From Neobacillus bataviensis (lineage in GTDB: Bacteria; Bacillota; Bacilli; Bacillales_B; DSM-18226): a stretch of DNA of 64,000 nt. How positions within the stretch are numbered: position 1 is the stretch's first letter; the number at the start of each line of letters is the position of its first letter. Position numbers and translations under genes: made by a program. The stretch covers positions 18,183 through 82,182 of the forward strand of contig NZ_JAHXYW010000016.1 in assembly GCF_019969725.1 (NCBI RefSeq). The letters run 5' to 3'. The notes under the pieces were generated by a model. It was given only the letters and a program-made list of their open reading frames with translations, was not told where the DNA came from and ran no database searches. Shown piece by piece: positions 46,701-52,106 of the stretch.

Positions 46701-47623
46701 GAACCTGCACGATCTCCCTGCCCGAGTGGTTATTCAATATGGATTACCCCGGACATTATATGAGGCGAATCAAGTCCATTTCCGTCTCCATTCCGTGTGT
46801 AGCCGGACCATATACCAGTGTGAATTGTACGTTATCCCTAATAAAAAATGAAGTCCGTCTCAATGCAGCTTTGCCGGGCGATCAGTATCAGAAGGGAGAA
46901 GAGGATAACCGCTTTAAGACGCAATGGGGCCGGATTTCCTCCATCGCAACAAGCCATGCGCAGAACGACAGCGGTCTGTTTGAACTTAATTTCAATGATG
47001 ATCGGTACTTGCCATTTGAAGGTGCTGGTGTGATCAGCCAATGGGAGATCAACATGCCGAAGGAGAATAATTACTTTGATTTCGCAACCATCTCGGACTT
47101 GGTCTTGCATGTGCGCTACACGGCCCGTGATGGCGGAAGCGAGCTGGCCAAGAAAGGGAATGAAGCCTTACAGAGCATTCTTCCTACTTCATCCATGAGA
47201 TTGTTTAGCCTGAAGCGGGACTTTTCTTCAGAATGGTATAGGTTCTTCCATGTTACCGGGGGAGAGGATCAGGAACTGGTAATCCAACTCAAACCGGAAC
47301 ACTATCCGTTCTACCTGAGAGGAAAAATAAATACACTCAAGCTGAACAAGCTGGAGCTGTTAGTCGATAGCAACACGACAGCACATTACGAATCCATGAT
47401 GAAGGTGACCAATACGGCTTATGAGGCTGAACCAACTGGTTTTTCACCACATGCTGACATTAACAGCACGTTATATGCCCTTCGCGACTATAAAGATTCT
47501 GCGACCAAACCTCAGGCCCTCGGCGAGCTCCGAATGAAAATGAGGGTATTGGACACAGATTATAAATCGCTAAAACAAGACGATATTAATGATGTGTATC
47601 TGCTCTGCCAAGTTAGTCTATAA
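37724..47623 (+). CDS. TcA component of a Tc toxin with N-terminal peptidoglycan-binding-like repeats
   Basis: A 3,299-aa protein. Residues 10-320 hold four PG_binding_1-like repeats with the pattern (GxTTxxAhxxhQxxxxLxxTGxLxxxTL), for example GDTTVKAFKELQKQHGLPPT and GESTRQAIKKFQEQAGL. A transthyretin-like segment (about 325-435) and a VRP1 region with CQCEDCQSLYGPAAYLTDLL (about 899-918) follow. Next come a neuraminidase-like and ABC-toxin N-terminal region (about 1800-2150), a pore/coiled-coil region with a hydrophobic hairpin (about 2740-2930) and the TcB-binding domain (about 2980-3290). TcA proteins form pentameric injection channels. There is no signal peptide. GGGAGGG precedes the ATG, 101 bp after the TcB-TcC gene. 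No lysis gene is adjacent. Confidence 0.92.
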   Translation: MNKLNFKLDKITKTDISNLHAALIKLKLPIAANEMDEKLIGDTTVKAFKELQKQHGLPPTGKLTEETLGVVNRELFDRFHASSKTRAARLHRLLANLGLSVTTEEKNRRIVGESTRQAIKKFQEQAGLAQDGKITEDILDKMQQEEIKRRYSSKTQISKLQYMIQRSLKIASLPDIIAQTELKEKNIGATTTQAIKSLQTKYNLPQTGQLDKATLDRIQSIAASRGVRKPQMGKPQATELAMIKGKLRLNKVSPQVANLQRALAHLGYSISQEEYKAKKFGKTTREAVLAYQQKEVLPETGQVETLTLRSLNTTILTVNPDAALASTMLYKVCGTVRDELMQPKSNMTIKVYEKLLEGESAAPLAVKKNFLNGFFDVAYPPPIDSKTGKVKEPLHLVVKLFNEVNQQVGQPQFLYQVSQTQWVNFNMGGLYKGEPEYTEILKVLLLKLGTKKVTDLSETPVNPQVTQLGKETGLPTDYIMRMILSQLISASTKNSVLTPEVFYSFIRQQVPSTLPDDLLRATNDWKSITVLTESALTGIIFSSESLWEQMLNNAVQQNLVPATLTMSKTQIIQEFRNLKQLYTLEKPILIGDGNLKSLLAESAISLVNYNLVADLFIKHNGFNEKFWAALQTSAIGVNVAKGFEVIVNLGNISKNHIPTVRFLKSKIASQPLIYKSPSSFAKLDQQAWISLINANGKSVPADMPGADADKRVAAYAVVLQSRAEALFPSVALVAAVKRGVKHILQKLDAVAAFIDNHPDFDFKRQNIDKYLLDHPGILLDAKTIEETKLLQRVHKLVPDAITGKAVLEEGLHSSSQIYFTGKKRLTDMLAKQGVEAKQASALYEQSKLRYMQILGYLMNFRSDFHAGSPQAISKQTYTTEEIQETVGDIPDLETLFGSQDFCQCEDCQSLYGPAAYLTDLLRFLKEHDSLITRDGRVLTVKDILFDRRPDLGNIKLNSGNTETPMPYIDLVCEILENYMDPKQTSFAYQTTGDAKESRAFPQYIRPEAYDALAVADYPMDSTFNLWQEEARILLDYLKVPRVQLMEAFLDRSNSSVEMSIAAEYFGLSSYEAKMITLRVDPNQPGAIDVLQKYWGEKGKCWSPATPAFEGINVTLQEVPMSLLLKRLKLSYLELLELLQLKWLGIPQQSMAGICDLAILRVTQLNAELFDRIHRFIRLWRKTGWKMWELDLLIRNEKIGANELNSDTLIHLKQFKQLQEKLALPVEILLTFYGNINAEQRVKPDHPDQKIPPLYHRIFLNKAIINPEDSHFKLNGTLPERIDQLKLIDETLTFEASGDYTPVPTILSALAIKQSDFEILREKTDNHLSMASLSALLRYSYLARSLKLSVKDLWLLMKMTNKLDAGNHPFLSVQTTLDFIKDFEAVKRSGLTLVELDYLLTDNLASAAGLRQETMVKLITNLHNILASHEQTNERLGLDEIKTEQILTFNTDGLEGMTDEQVLSAIKPLQEILKSTDLAAEERDYIIRYNPTEGYEKKALAEHITKLQEGLKDLLDQKSKAIVAHMAAAFGLSDHQAKFLLETLELKDVKETLLKHLTDKSLPQEQLFPIYILMHKIAILVLRMKIDSQDLVYVQSNHSALDVLDLASLPIKEKASIPEFKQWFNLFQLLDFKAVYPEPEEASLLQILDQASDTNTTVADIHQSLNQMMQWNTDDLAELHAAWHLTKEDYRTSEVFARLQRSFDQMKMTGVNSKTMLVWAERDKASAQKQTARQIRLAVKSKYEQEDWLDKITPLQDILREKKRQALVAYHLEKSQRTQTQRITLNGLDIPNPLYWDDSNALFKYFLIDVEMSSCMLTSRIKQAISSIQLFVQRCFLNLENRYVQVSQDEKEDVSSENAWSQWKWMKNFRIWEANRKVFFYPENWLEPELRDDKSPFFEELENEIMQNDITHEHVEEAFFNYLHKVDDVANLEVCALYHEMEELNPHELGYEINIVHVIARTKSFPSVYYYRKYDMNYGAWSAWEKIETDITGNHIVPVIYNRKLHLFWLVFTEKPSKIRKIPPAQPTSGPKDAPEPPKILEVQLAWSVKRETGWTAKKIANRKLIHPWERPYFAYNVKPFYQSSANELWLDIYLSTSKEFNNRQFYDPYLDQFAELTGNRFHETYLPWHSASFVFDGDVKEVKLKPLNGKYHLSGPGRNVNDAVATNSYVYVNENFGEDGANITMLLDNEVRERLALPNGMHYHNTRLTNNRQEAINDHELRVLENNKTTTLLTGALPPFELVITQQDGQFNTLMNDHPFVYQDKERAFFIKPEWQRIINDKGSTYMSMEYRALPFYHPYTALFIRELNRGGLDGLLKRKIQTEPKAFLPRGVNPFSFDRYHRTSVVEPDETVQSEMVDFSFGGAYAIYNWEIFFHAPMMIACKLSQNQRFEEAMRWFHYIFDPTNIESEPSPQRYWVTKPFYQYNEADYRKQRIEQILSQLDIEENKGQLKAWRNHPFKPHLIARYRPVAYQRHVVMKYLDNLIAWGDQLFRQDTVESINEASLLYMLAYELLGPRPEQVPNVKHQDMSFNELESGLDELGNARFDVIIEDYLPPLDTVPAIDNSETLPAITTFYFCIPNNDMLLGYWDTVEDRLFKIRHCMNIDGAVRQLPLFEPPIDPPVLVKAASAGMDLSSVLADVRVATPHYRFRVVVQKAIEFCNEVRTLGEKLLSALEKKDAEGLALLRSQHEIQLLEAVKEIKQKQVDEALEAWGSLNKAYAMAQEKKSYYDDKEFMNVLETISAVLFGGSIFISGLLTYNELMASVFHLLPSFNIGISGFGGTPHTTVQWGSENIARSMQSVNSAIQHVGSLLSQSSSLIGTMAGYERRKEEWDFQARLAGIEMEQLQFSINAAQIRKEIAEKEVEHHDQQIENAKTTDEYMSYKYTNEKLYSWMITQISSVYFQAYQLAFDMAKKAEKCYQYELGIQESSYIQFGYWDSLKKGLLAGDKLMHDLRRLETAYLDENKRELEITKHISLAQVDPLSLVKLKENGTCTISLPEWLFNMDYPGHYMRRIKSISVSIPCVAGPYTSVNCTLSLIKNEVRLNAALPGDQYQKGEEDNRFKTQWGRISSIATSHAQNDSGLFELNFNDDRYLPFEGAGVISQWEINMPKENNYFDFATISDLVLHVRYTARDGGSELAKKGNEALQSILPTSSMRLFSLKRDFSSEWYRFFHVTGGEDQELVIQLKPEHYPFYLRGKINTLKLNKLELLVDSNTTAHYESMMKVTNTAYEAEPTGFSPHADINSTLYALRDYKDSATKPQALGELRMKMRVLDTDYKSLKQDDINDVYLLCQVSL

Positions 47624-47666
47624 GAGAGGTAAATAAAAAAGTAATTAATTACACGAATGTAAGGTG

Positions 47667-47696
47667 TTGACAAAATTGGGAATAATCTGATATATT
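47667..47696 (+). promoter_or_regulatory. Predicted sigma-A promoter downstream of the TcA gene
   Basis: TTGACA (47667-47672), 18 bp, TATATT (47691-47696). The next terminator is at 47797-47826, so it could make an RNA of about 120 nt with a small GAAA-loop hairpin and no clear coding frame. Confidence 0.4.
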
Positions 47697-47796
47697 TAAA
47701 TTGTCGGAACTACTTAAATGTGTGATATTGGGTTGAAATAGGCGAAAGCTATTATTGTCTCGGAATAAAAAGGGTTTTGACTTTAATCAAAGAAAC

Positions 47797-47826
47797 GCTC
47801 ACGAAGTCTACTTCGAGAGCTTTTCT
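47797..47826 (+). terminator. Intrinsic terminator downstream of the Tc toxin genes
   Basis: GCTC-a-CGAAGT and ACTTCG-a-GAGC form an interrupted 10-bp stem with TTTTCTT following. It could serve the toxin operon or a short RNA from 47700. Confidence 0.75.
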
Positions 47827-47835
47827 TATTTTAGG

Positions 47836-47874
47836 GGGAAAAAGCCTGTGAAAGTGAAACAATTTATTAGATAA
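47836..47874 (+). pseudogene. Relic of the 3' end of a pucA (xdhC)-like gene
   Basis: In frame this reads GKKPVKVKQFIR then stop; pucA ends GKKPLKVKQLNS then stop. The DNA match covers GGGGAAAAAGCCT and TGAAAGTGAAACA. No upstream xdhC coding sequence is present. Confidence 0.6.
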
Positions 47875-47961
47875 GCAGAATAGAAGACATTTGACTTTTC
47901 TAACCAAAGTGTTAACAATATCCTTGAAATGTTATCATTACAAACTAATATTTCAAGCAAT

Positions 47962-48020
47962 TCCGCTAGAGGTGCCTTTTTAAAGGCTGAGATTGACCAT
48001 AGGAACCGGCCCCATGGCTT
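47962..48020 (+). ncRNA. TPP-riboswitch-like 5' half, probably degenerate
   Basis: CTAGAGGTGCC-TTTTTAAA-GGCTGAGATTGACC resembles the 5' half of the THI-box (GGGGTGC...GCTGAGA). The expected 3' half (ACCCTTTGAACCTGATCTGG-type) is replaced by GGAACCGGCCCCATGG. No thiamine gene follows; the next gene is a decayed protease. The aptamer is probably dead. Confidence 0.35.
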
Positions 48021-48044
48021 AAGTAGAAAAATAAAATATTATCC

Positions 48045-48078
48045 AACGTTTCTTACATTTTGTAAGGAGCGTTTTTTT
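48045..48078 (+). terminator. Intrinsic terminator after the TPP-like sequence
   Basis: AACGTTTCTTACA and TGTAAGGAGCGTT form an interrupted stem with TTTTTTT following. It would be the expression platform if the aptamer were real. Confidence 0.75.
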
Positions 48079-48281
48079 ATTTATCACTAATACTCAAATA
48101 TAAAATATAGTATAAATACTTTGTTTTTTATAGCTAACAGGAAGTAAAAGGTAAAGAAGAGATTGTAATGGAACAGTACGAAATTTTAATGCGAACTAAA
48201 AGAAGTTCGTTGTAATTAAATCGTAGTATCGTTATTCATGAACACTTACATATGTAATAAAGAGAAGTATGGAGGGTAAAC

Positions 48282-48644
48282 ATGGGGAAAAAGTCATCCA
48301 ATAGTAAATTAGTGAAAAGTCTATCTGTTGTTGCTTTATCATCTAGTTTGACAGTCGAACAAAGATTTACAACCTGCTGATATTAAATCCATTTTAATGA
48401 ATTCAGCAGATCCATTATCAAAACCTTATAGCGTGTTTGAAATTGGAAGCGGACGAGTTGATGTGTATGAAGCCATTCACTCAAATGTAGAATTACAAGT
48501 AGTGGATCAAACTCCGACAATTAATAATAAAGATAAACAAAAACGATTAAAGAATTAACAGGAGGCATTAGCTTTGGTTCATACGGATTCTATTTATAAA
48601 GTGAAACACTTGATGATGTTTTAAATCAATTAGGTTTAAAATAA
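48282..48644 (+). pseudogene. Decayed third S8 protease with large internal deletions
   Basis: An intact start and signal-peptide-like region (GGAGGG, then MGKKSSNSKLVKSLSVVALS) runs straight into a piece matching the end of the catalytic domain, in another frame: LQPADIKSILMNSADPL and FEIGSGRVDVYEAIH (protease 1 has LQPSDIKTILMNTAKPL and FDVGAGRVDAYRAVH). Then come ELTGGISFGSYG and a tail, SETLDDVLNQLGLK, like the C-termini of the intact paralogues. Three distant parts of the parent are thus joined with frameshifts and stops. Confidence 0.85.
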
Positions 48645-48653
48645 AATTCCGGA

Positions 48654-48683
48654 GAGAAGTCATTCTTTTGGCTTCTCTTTTTT
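48654..48683 (+). terminator. Intrinsic terminator after the decayed protease
   Basis: GAGAAGTC and GGCTTCTC pair (one G-T) around a short loop, followed by TTTTTTC. Confidence 0.8.
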
Positions 48684-48844
48684 CATTCAGTAAATTTTTT
48701 CATTTTGTTAAGGATCTATTCTCCTTTGGAAAAGAAATTTCAAAATAATACGCAATGACTCGATAATTTGTCCCTTGCAAATAGTTGTCCTTTTGCATTA
48801 ACTATAGTAATGAATAAATAAACTATTGAAAGGATGATTTAATT

Positions 48845-49351
48845 ATGGCGATTTTGCGTACAGGCCCTTTTCTAATACCAAATTTCACGCTCGGTGCCCG
48901 CCCCATAAATATCATAATTGTGACATTAAGCAACTTAACCAACCGAATCCTGAATGTTAGGGCTATGATTAAGCAATCTTCAACGGCTTCGGTCCCAGTT
49001 ATTTCTCCTGTTTCATTTTCCCCGCTCCTTCCGGCAACGGATATTTCACTTCCACCGAACTCAGTGTCGAGTATGTCTGTTCCTTTGTCTCTTGCCAATT
49101 CGACAGAATCAAAAACTACACAACCAAACAGTCCGCGGATTTTATCCGTTATTGTCAGCGGTGACATTCGAAAATCAGGTGACCTCGTTCAGGTGACGGT
49201 TGCAGGAGGCTCCTCATCTGATGGTTATTCACTCGATATTTCCGATCCGACGTTGTTCTTTCGACATAGTGACTTTGTAGAAGTTCATCATTACCATCCA
49301 TTCCCTTTTTATCATCCTCTAGATCCCAAAATTGATGAAAACAAGAAATAA
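48845..49351 (+). CDS. Hypothetical 168-aa protein
   Basis: I do not recognise this protein. The ATG has GAAAGGATGATT upstream, and the frame is clean. Residues 15-50 and 100-145 are beta-rich (INIIIVTLSN, RILSVIVSGDIRKSGDLVQVTV in two parts). A Ser/Pro-rich linker (about 50-97) joins them, and the tail is His/Pro/Phe-rich (EVHHYHPFPFYHPLDP). There is no clear signal peptide or membrane helix. Low-complexity proteins of this kind occur in the spore coat or exosporium of Bacilli, but that is only a guess. Confidence 0.6.
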   Translation: MAILRTGPFLIPNFTLGARPINIIIVTLSNLTNRILNVRAMIKQSSTASVPVISPVSFSPLLPATDISLPPNSVSSMSVPLSLANSTESKTTQPNSPRILSVIVSGDIRKSGDLVQVTVAGGSSSDGYSLDISDPTLFFRHSDFVEVHHYHPFPFYHPLDPKIDENKK

Positions 49352-49420
49352 CTTGTTTAATGACACAATTTTTCCATCACTCTGATATCTAATATGTCAT
49401 CATTATATTAAAAAGGAGTG

Positions 49421-49534
49421 ATGGAATTGAGCCACCTTGTTATGATGGAAGTCGCTATGAAAGAGAAAATAACACCTAAGGAACTGGAGTTAATGATATA
49501 CAGTTTTAAAAAAGTGAAAAATTGCCTGCCCTAA
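49421..49534 (+). CDS. SinI-like micropeptide (anti-repressor domain)
   Basis: A 37-aa frame (36 aa minus two if started at TTG 49427, which has GGAG 8 nt upstream). The stretch LVMMEVAMKEKITPKELELM follows the SinI pattern of a short helix, Ala-x-x, I-(S/T)-P-x-E-(I/L) and a second helix. SinI-type peptides bind SinR-like repressors and control biofilm or motility genes. No SinR-like gene is adjacent. The similarity is short, so the call is tentative. Confidence 0.45.
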   Translation: MELSHLVMMEVAMKEKITPKELELMIYSFKKVKNCLP

Positions 49535-49763
49535 ATACCTCCAATTGCGATTTACTGTAGAAAAAGTGTTTTTCAACAAAATGTACATACAAAAAAGGAT
49601 TTTCAATTCGGGAGCTTTCCTTGGTCCATAACATAGCAAGTTTATATAAAGCATATAAATGATTGCCTAGAATGTAAGTAGAATCGTAAGAATAACATCA
49701 TATGATTGTATTAATAAATTTCCCGTTTTCTGAATTACATTGTTAAAAAGAGGTGAACAACCA

Positions 49764-50576
49764 ATGAAGGTTGAGTCGTTTTTAAGTGCGGCCCCACATA
49801 AAGGTGTAAGTGAAGATTCAGTCTTATTAAATGAAAACTTAAATGTTTATGGTGTTTTTGATGGGTCTACACCACTAATACCATTTAAGGATGAAAACGG
49901 AAAGAACGGTGCATATTTAGCAGCTAATATATTTAAAGATTATTTCTTAAGACTCTACCGAAGTAACCTTTCATTAGTTGAAGGAATCGTGACAGCGAAT
50001 AGAATGCTGAGAGAACACATGAAAAAATACAAGGTGAATCAGGCAAAATATGAAAATCTTTGGTCAACATGTGTGGCTATGATAAAAATTGAAAAAGACG
50101 GCCAGATTTCTTATGCACAACTGGGTGATTGCATGATCATTGCTGAGTATCAAAACGGTATAATAAAAGCCTTAACAAGGGATACCGTAAAGGATATAAG
50201 TAAAAGAGCAAAAGTTTGGCGTGAGGAACAAAGAAAACAAGGAATTAACATACCAGGTGAGGAGTATTTTCAAGATATTACTAAACAGCTTTTATTTAAT
50301 CGATCATTGGCGAATAAGCAATATGGTTACACTGTAGCGAATGGAAAAGAAGAAGTGAGAGATTTCATTCAGCATGGTCAAGTAAATATCCGTGAAATGA
50401 AGACATTATTAATGATAACAGATGGGCTTTTTCACCCCAATCTATCAATCGAAGAAACTTTTAAAATGATTCATAGGTCTGGTATTGACGTTTATTCCCT
50501 TGAATTAGAACAATTTGAAAAAAAGAATCATCTACGTCAAGATGATAAAGCGGGGATCATGATAAGATTTGTCTAA
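49764..50576 (+). CDS. PP2C-type (PPM) protein phosphatase-like protein
   Basis: A 270-aa protein. The start is ATG 49764 (AGAGGTG 8 nt upstream), not the open TTG at 49740. Motifs of metal-dependent PP2C phosphatases are present: EDSVLLNENLNVYGVFDGST (metal Asp and DG), AQLGDCMII, LLMITDGLF and HLRQDDKAGIMI. The spacing fits a single PPM domain without a sensor. It would remove phosphate from Ser/Thr in a cytoplasmic protein. No partner kinase is nearby and the gene appears alone. The 49535-49763 stretch upstream holds no other feature I can name. Confidence 0.8.
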   Translation: MKVESFLSAAPHKGVSEDSVLLNENLNVYGVFDGSTPLIPFKDENGKNGAYLAANIFKDYFLRLYRSNLSLVEGIVTANRMLREHMKKYKVNQAKYENLWSTCVAMIKIEKDGQISYAQLGDCMIIAEYQNGIIKALTRDTVKDISKRAKVWREEQRKQGINIPGEEYFQDITKQLLFNRSLANKQYGYTVANGKEEVRDFIQHGQVNIREMKTLLMITDGLFHPNLSIEETFKMIHRSGIDVYSLELEQFEKKNHLRQDDKAGIMIRFV

Positions 50577-50618
50577 AAAAAAACGGTTTAAGAGGACCGT
50601 AACCGTATCAAAATGAAT

Positions 50619-51236
50619 TTAATCAAAATAAACGTTTTCTAGTGGATTCTTTAAGTATTGAAAAGCCATTTCAATTTGTGATTTTGTATTCCGTGCTGTT
50701 GAGAGAGTAGGGAGTTCGTTTTCAGCAAAGAACTTTACTTCACTTGTTTCAACACCTTTCTTAGGCTTTCCTCCTAATATTTCACAAAGGATAAATATTT
50801 TATAAATATGAAACGCTGAAGGAGGGTGGGGATGGCATTTATTATCGGTTACAGCTAATAATTTGATTGCTTTTACATCGAATCCCGATTCTTCTTTTAC
50901 TTCCTTAACAGCAACTTCACTTATGGTAAGTCCAATATCAGCCCAGCCGCCGGGTAATGCCCAGTTTCCATCGGAATTTTCCTGAACCATCAGTATTTTA
51001 TCATCCTTAAAGACTACAGCCCTAATATCGACCTTAGGTGTTGCATATCCTTTTTCACTAGCAAATAAATCTTTGATTAATTGCCTTTCCATATTTGTGC
51101 AATGGGCTAAGATATCCACGCTAATATTTCTTATTAACTCAAATCTCTCCAGGTCATAAACATCTTTTGAATACGTTAATCCCGCCTGAGCAATAGACTG
51201 AAGCTGCTTGGCCCAATCCAGCCATTTAAGTTCCAA
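50619..51236 (-). CDS. Nudix hydrolase with Nudix N-terminal domain (YjhB type)
   Basis: A 205-aa protein. An N-terminal helical NUDIX_N2-like region (KWLDWAKQLQSIAQAGLTYSKD) precedes the Nudix fold (about 65-190). The Nudix box reads GGWADIGLTISEVAVKEVKEESGF (quoted in parts: GGWADIGL, KEVKEESGF). The Glu residues that bind metal are present, but the first box Glu is Leu and the box Arg is Lys, as in some members of this subfamily. The start is taken at TTG 51236, because AAAGGTGG is 8 nt upstream; GTG 51248 and ATG 51242 overlap that site. The substrate is probably ADP-ribose or a related nucleoside diphosphate. Confidence 0.85.
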   Translation of the reverse strand: MELKWLDWAKQLQSIAQAGLTYSKDVYDLERFELIRNISVDILAHCTNMERQLIKDLFASEKGYATPKVDIRAVVFKDDKILMVQENSDGNWALPGGWADIGLTISEVAVKEVKEESGFDVKAIKLLAVTDNKCHPHPPSAFHIYKIFILCEILGGKPKKGVETSEVKFFAENELPTLSTARNTKSQIEMAFQYLKNPLENVYFD

Positions 51237-51489
51237 AATCATCACCACCTTTTAGTTTATTAATACTATACAATACCATATATATTAATCTAGCAAAAAT
51301 CTGGTACAACTCCTGTACTAGATTTGAAAATAAAGATAAAAAATAGGAGTTTGGTTATTTCATATCGTACCAGCGAACAGTCCAGCATTGTTCGCTTTTC
51401 TTCTCTATGCGGGATGATGGCAAGCACCAACCCATTTTTTCCTCATATACATGAAAAGATTTACTGATTAAAGAAAGGGGGAGGCTGCA

Positions 51490-51897
51490 TTGTATCCAAA
51501 TTATCCTTACCAGCCTTTCTATCCATATTACCATGACTACAGACAAGGACTTTTCCAAAAAATTCTTGCTTGTTATCAGCAAAAGCGATGGATCAGATTA
51601 TCTTTCCGAGATGGAACAACGGTTGAAGGTTTTATAAAGACGTATGATCTTTTAAGGGGAGTATTAATTTATATCCCGATGCAACGATATACGATTTCGT
51701 GTGAAGGTGTAAAGGTGGATTCTTTGCAAAAAGCTCAAAATTGTATAGGTAAAAGATCAACTTTGACACTTCCGAACAATATAAACCTTTCATTTTCAAT
51801 TGAAGGTGTTGACCAAAATCAAAATATTGGTGGTTGGGTTAACATAAATGAACTTATGGCGGTATCTGGACAGGTAATGGATGCAAATTGTATTTAG
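51490..51897 (+). CDS. Hypothetical protein with Tyr/Pro-rich N-terminus
   Basis: A 135-aa protein starting at TTG with a very strong ribosome site (AAAGGGGGAGG). The N-terminus is YPNYPYQPFYPYYHDY, a low-complexity tract like those in coat-associated proteins. Residues 25-60 (WIRLSFRDGTTVEGFIKTYD) are beta-rich and look somewhat like an Sm-fold strand pattern, but no family can be assigned. It is a single-gene unit with its own terminator. Confidence 0.65.
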   Translation: MYPNYPYQPFYPYYHDYRQGLFQKILACYQQKRWIRLSFRDGTTVEGFIKTYDLLRGVLIYIPMQRYTISCEGVKVDSLQKAQNCIGKRSTLTLPNNINLSFSIEGVDQNQNIGGWVNINELMAVSGQVMDANCI

Positions 51898-51953
51898 TTG
51901 TGAAGCAAATCGAGGAGATTAAATTAAGAAACTGAAATATGACATAAACCTTC

Positions 51954-51989
51954 CCTCAGCCCATTCATCATATGGGTTGAGGTTTTTTA
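51954..51989 (+). terminator. Intrinsic terminator before the four-gene system
   Basis: CCTCAGCCCAT and ATGGGTTGAGG pair over 11 bp (one G-T), followed by TTTTTTATT. This insulates the next operon. Confidence 0.88.
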
Positions 51990-52106
51990 TTAGTTATAGA
52001 TTTCAAGCTTGGGTCATAACCAATGGACTTCCTGTATAAAATAAAATGAACTATCAAAAAATGTAAATTTACCGTCTGTGTTGATTACTTGAAGGGAGTT
52101 CAATAA

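Noticed and set aside
48001..48020. Third copy of the GGGACGGTTCT palindrome (AGGAACCGGCCCCATGGC)
   Set aside because: Only a partial resemblance; it lacks the paired arm and fits the TPP-like segment better.
52063..52072. GTAAATTTAC palindrome upstream of the VWA gene as an operator
   Set aside because: A 10-bp AT-rich palindrome is expected by chance here, and no second copy was found nearby.
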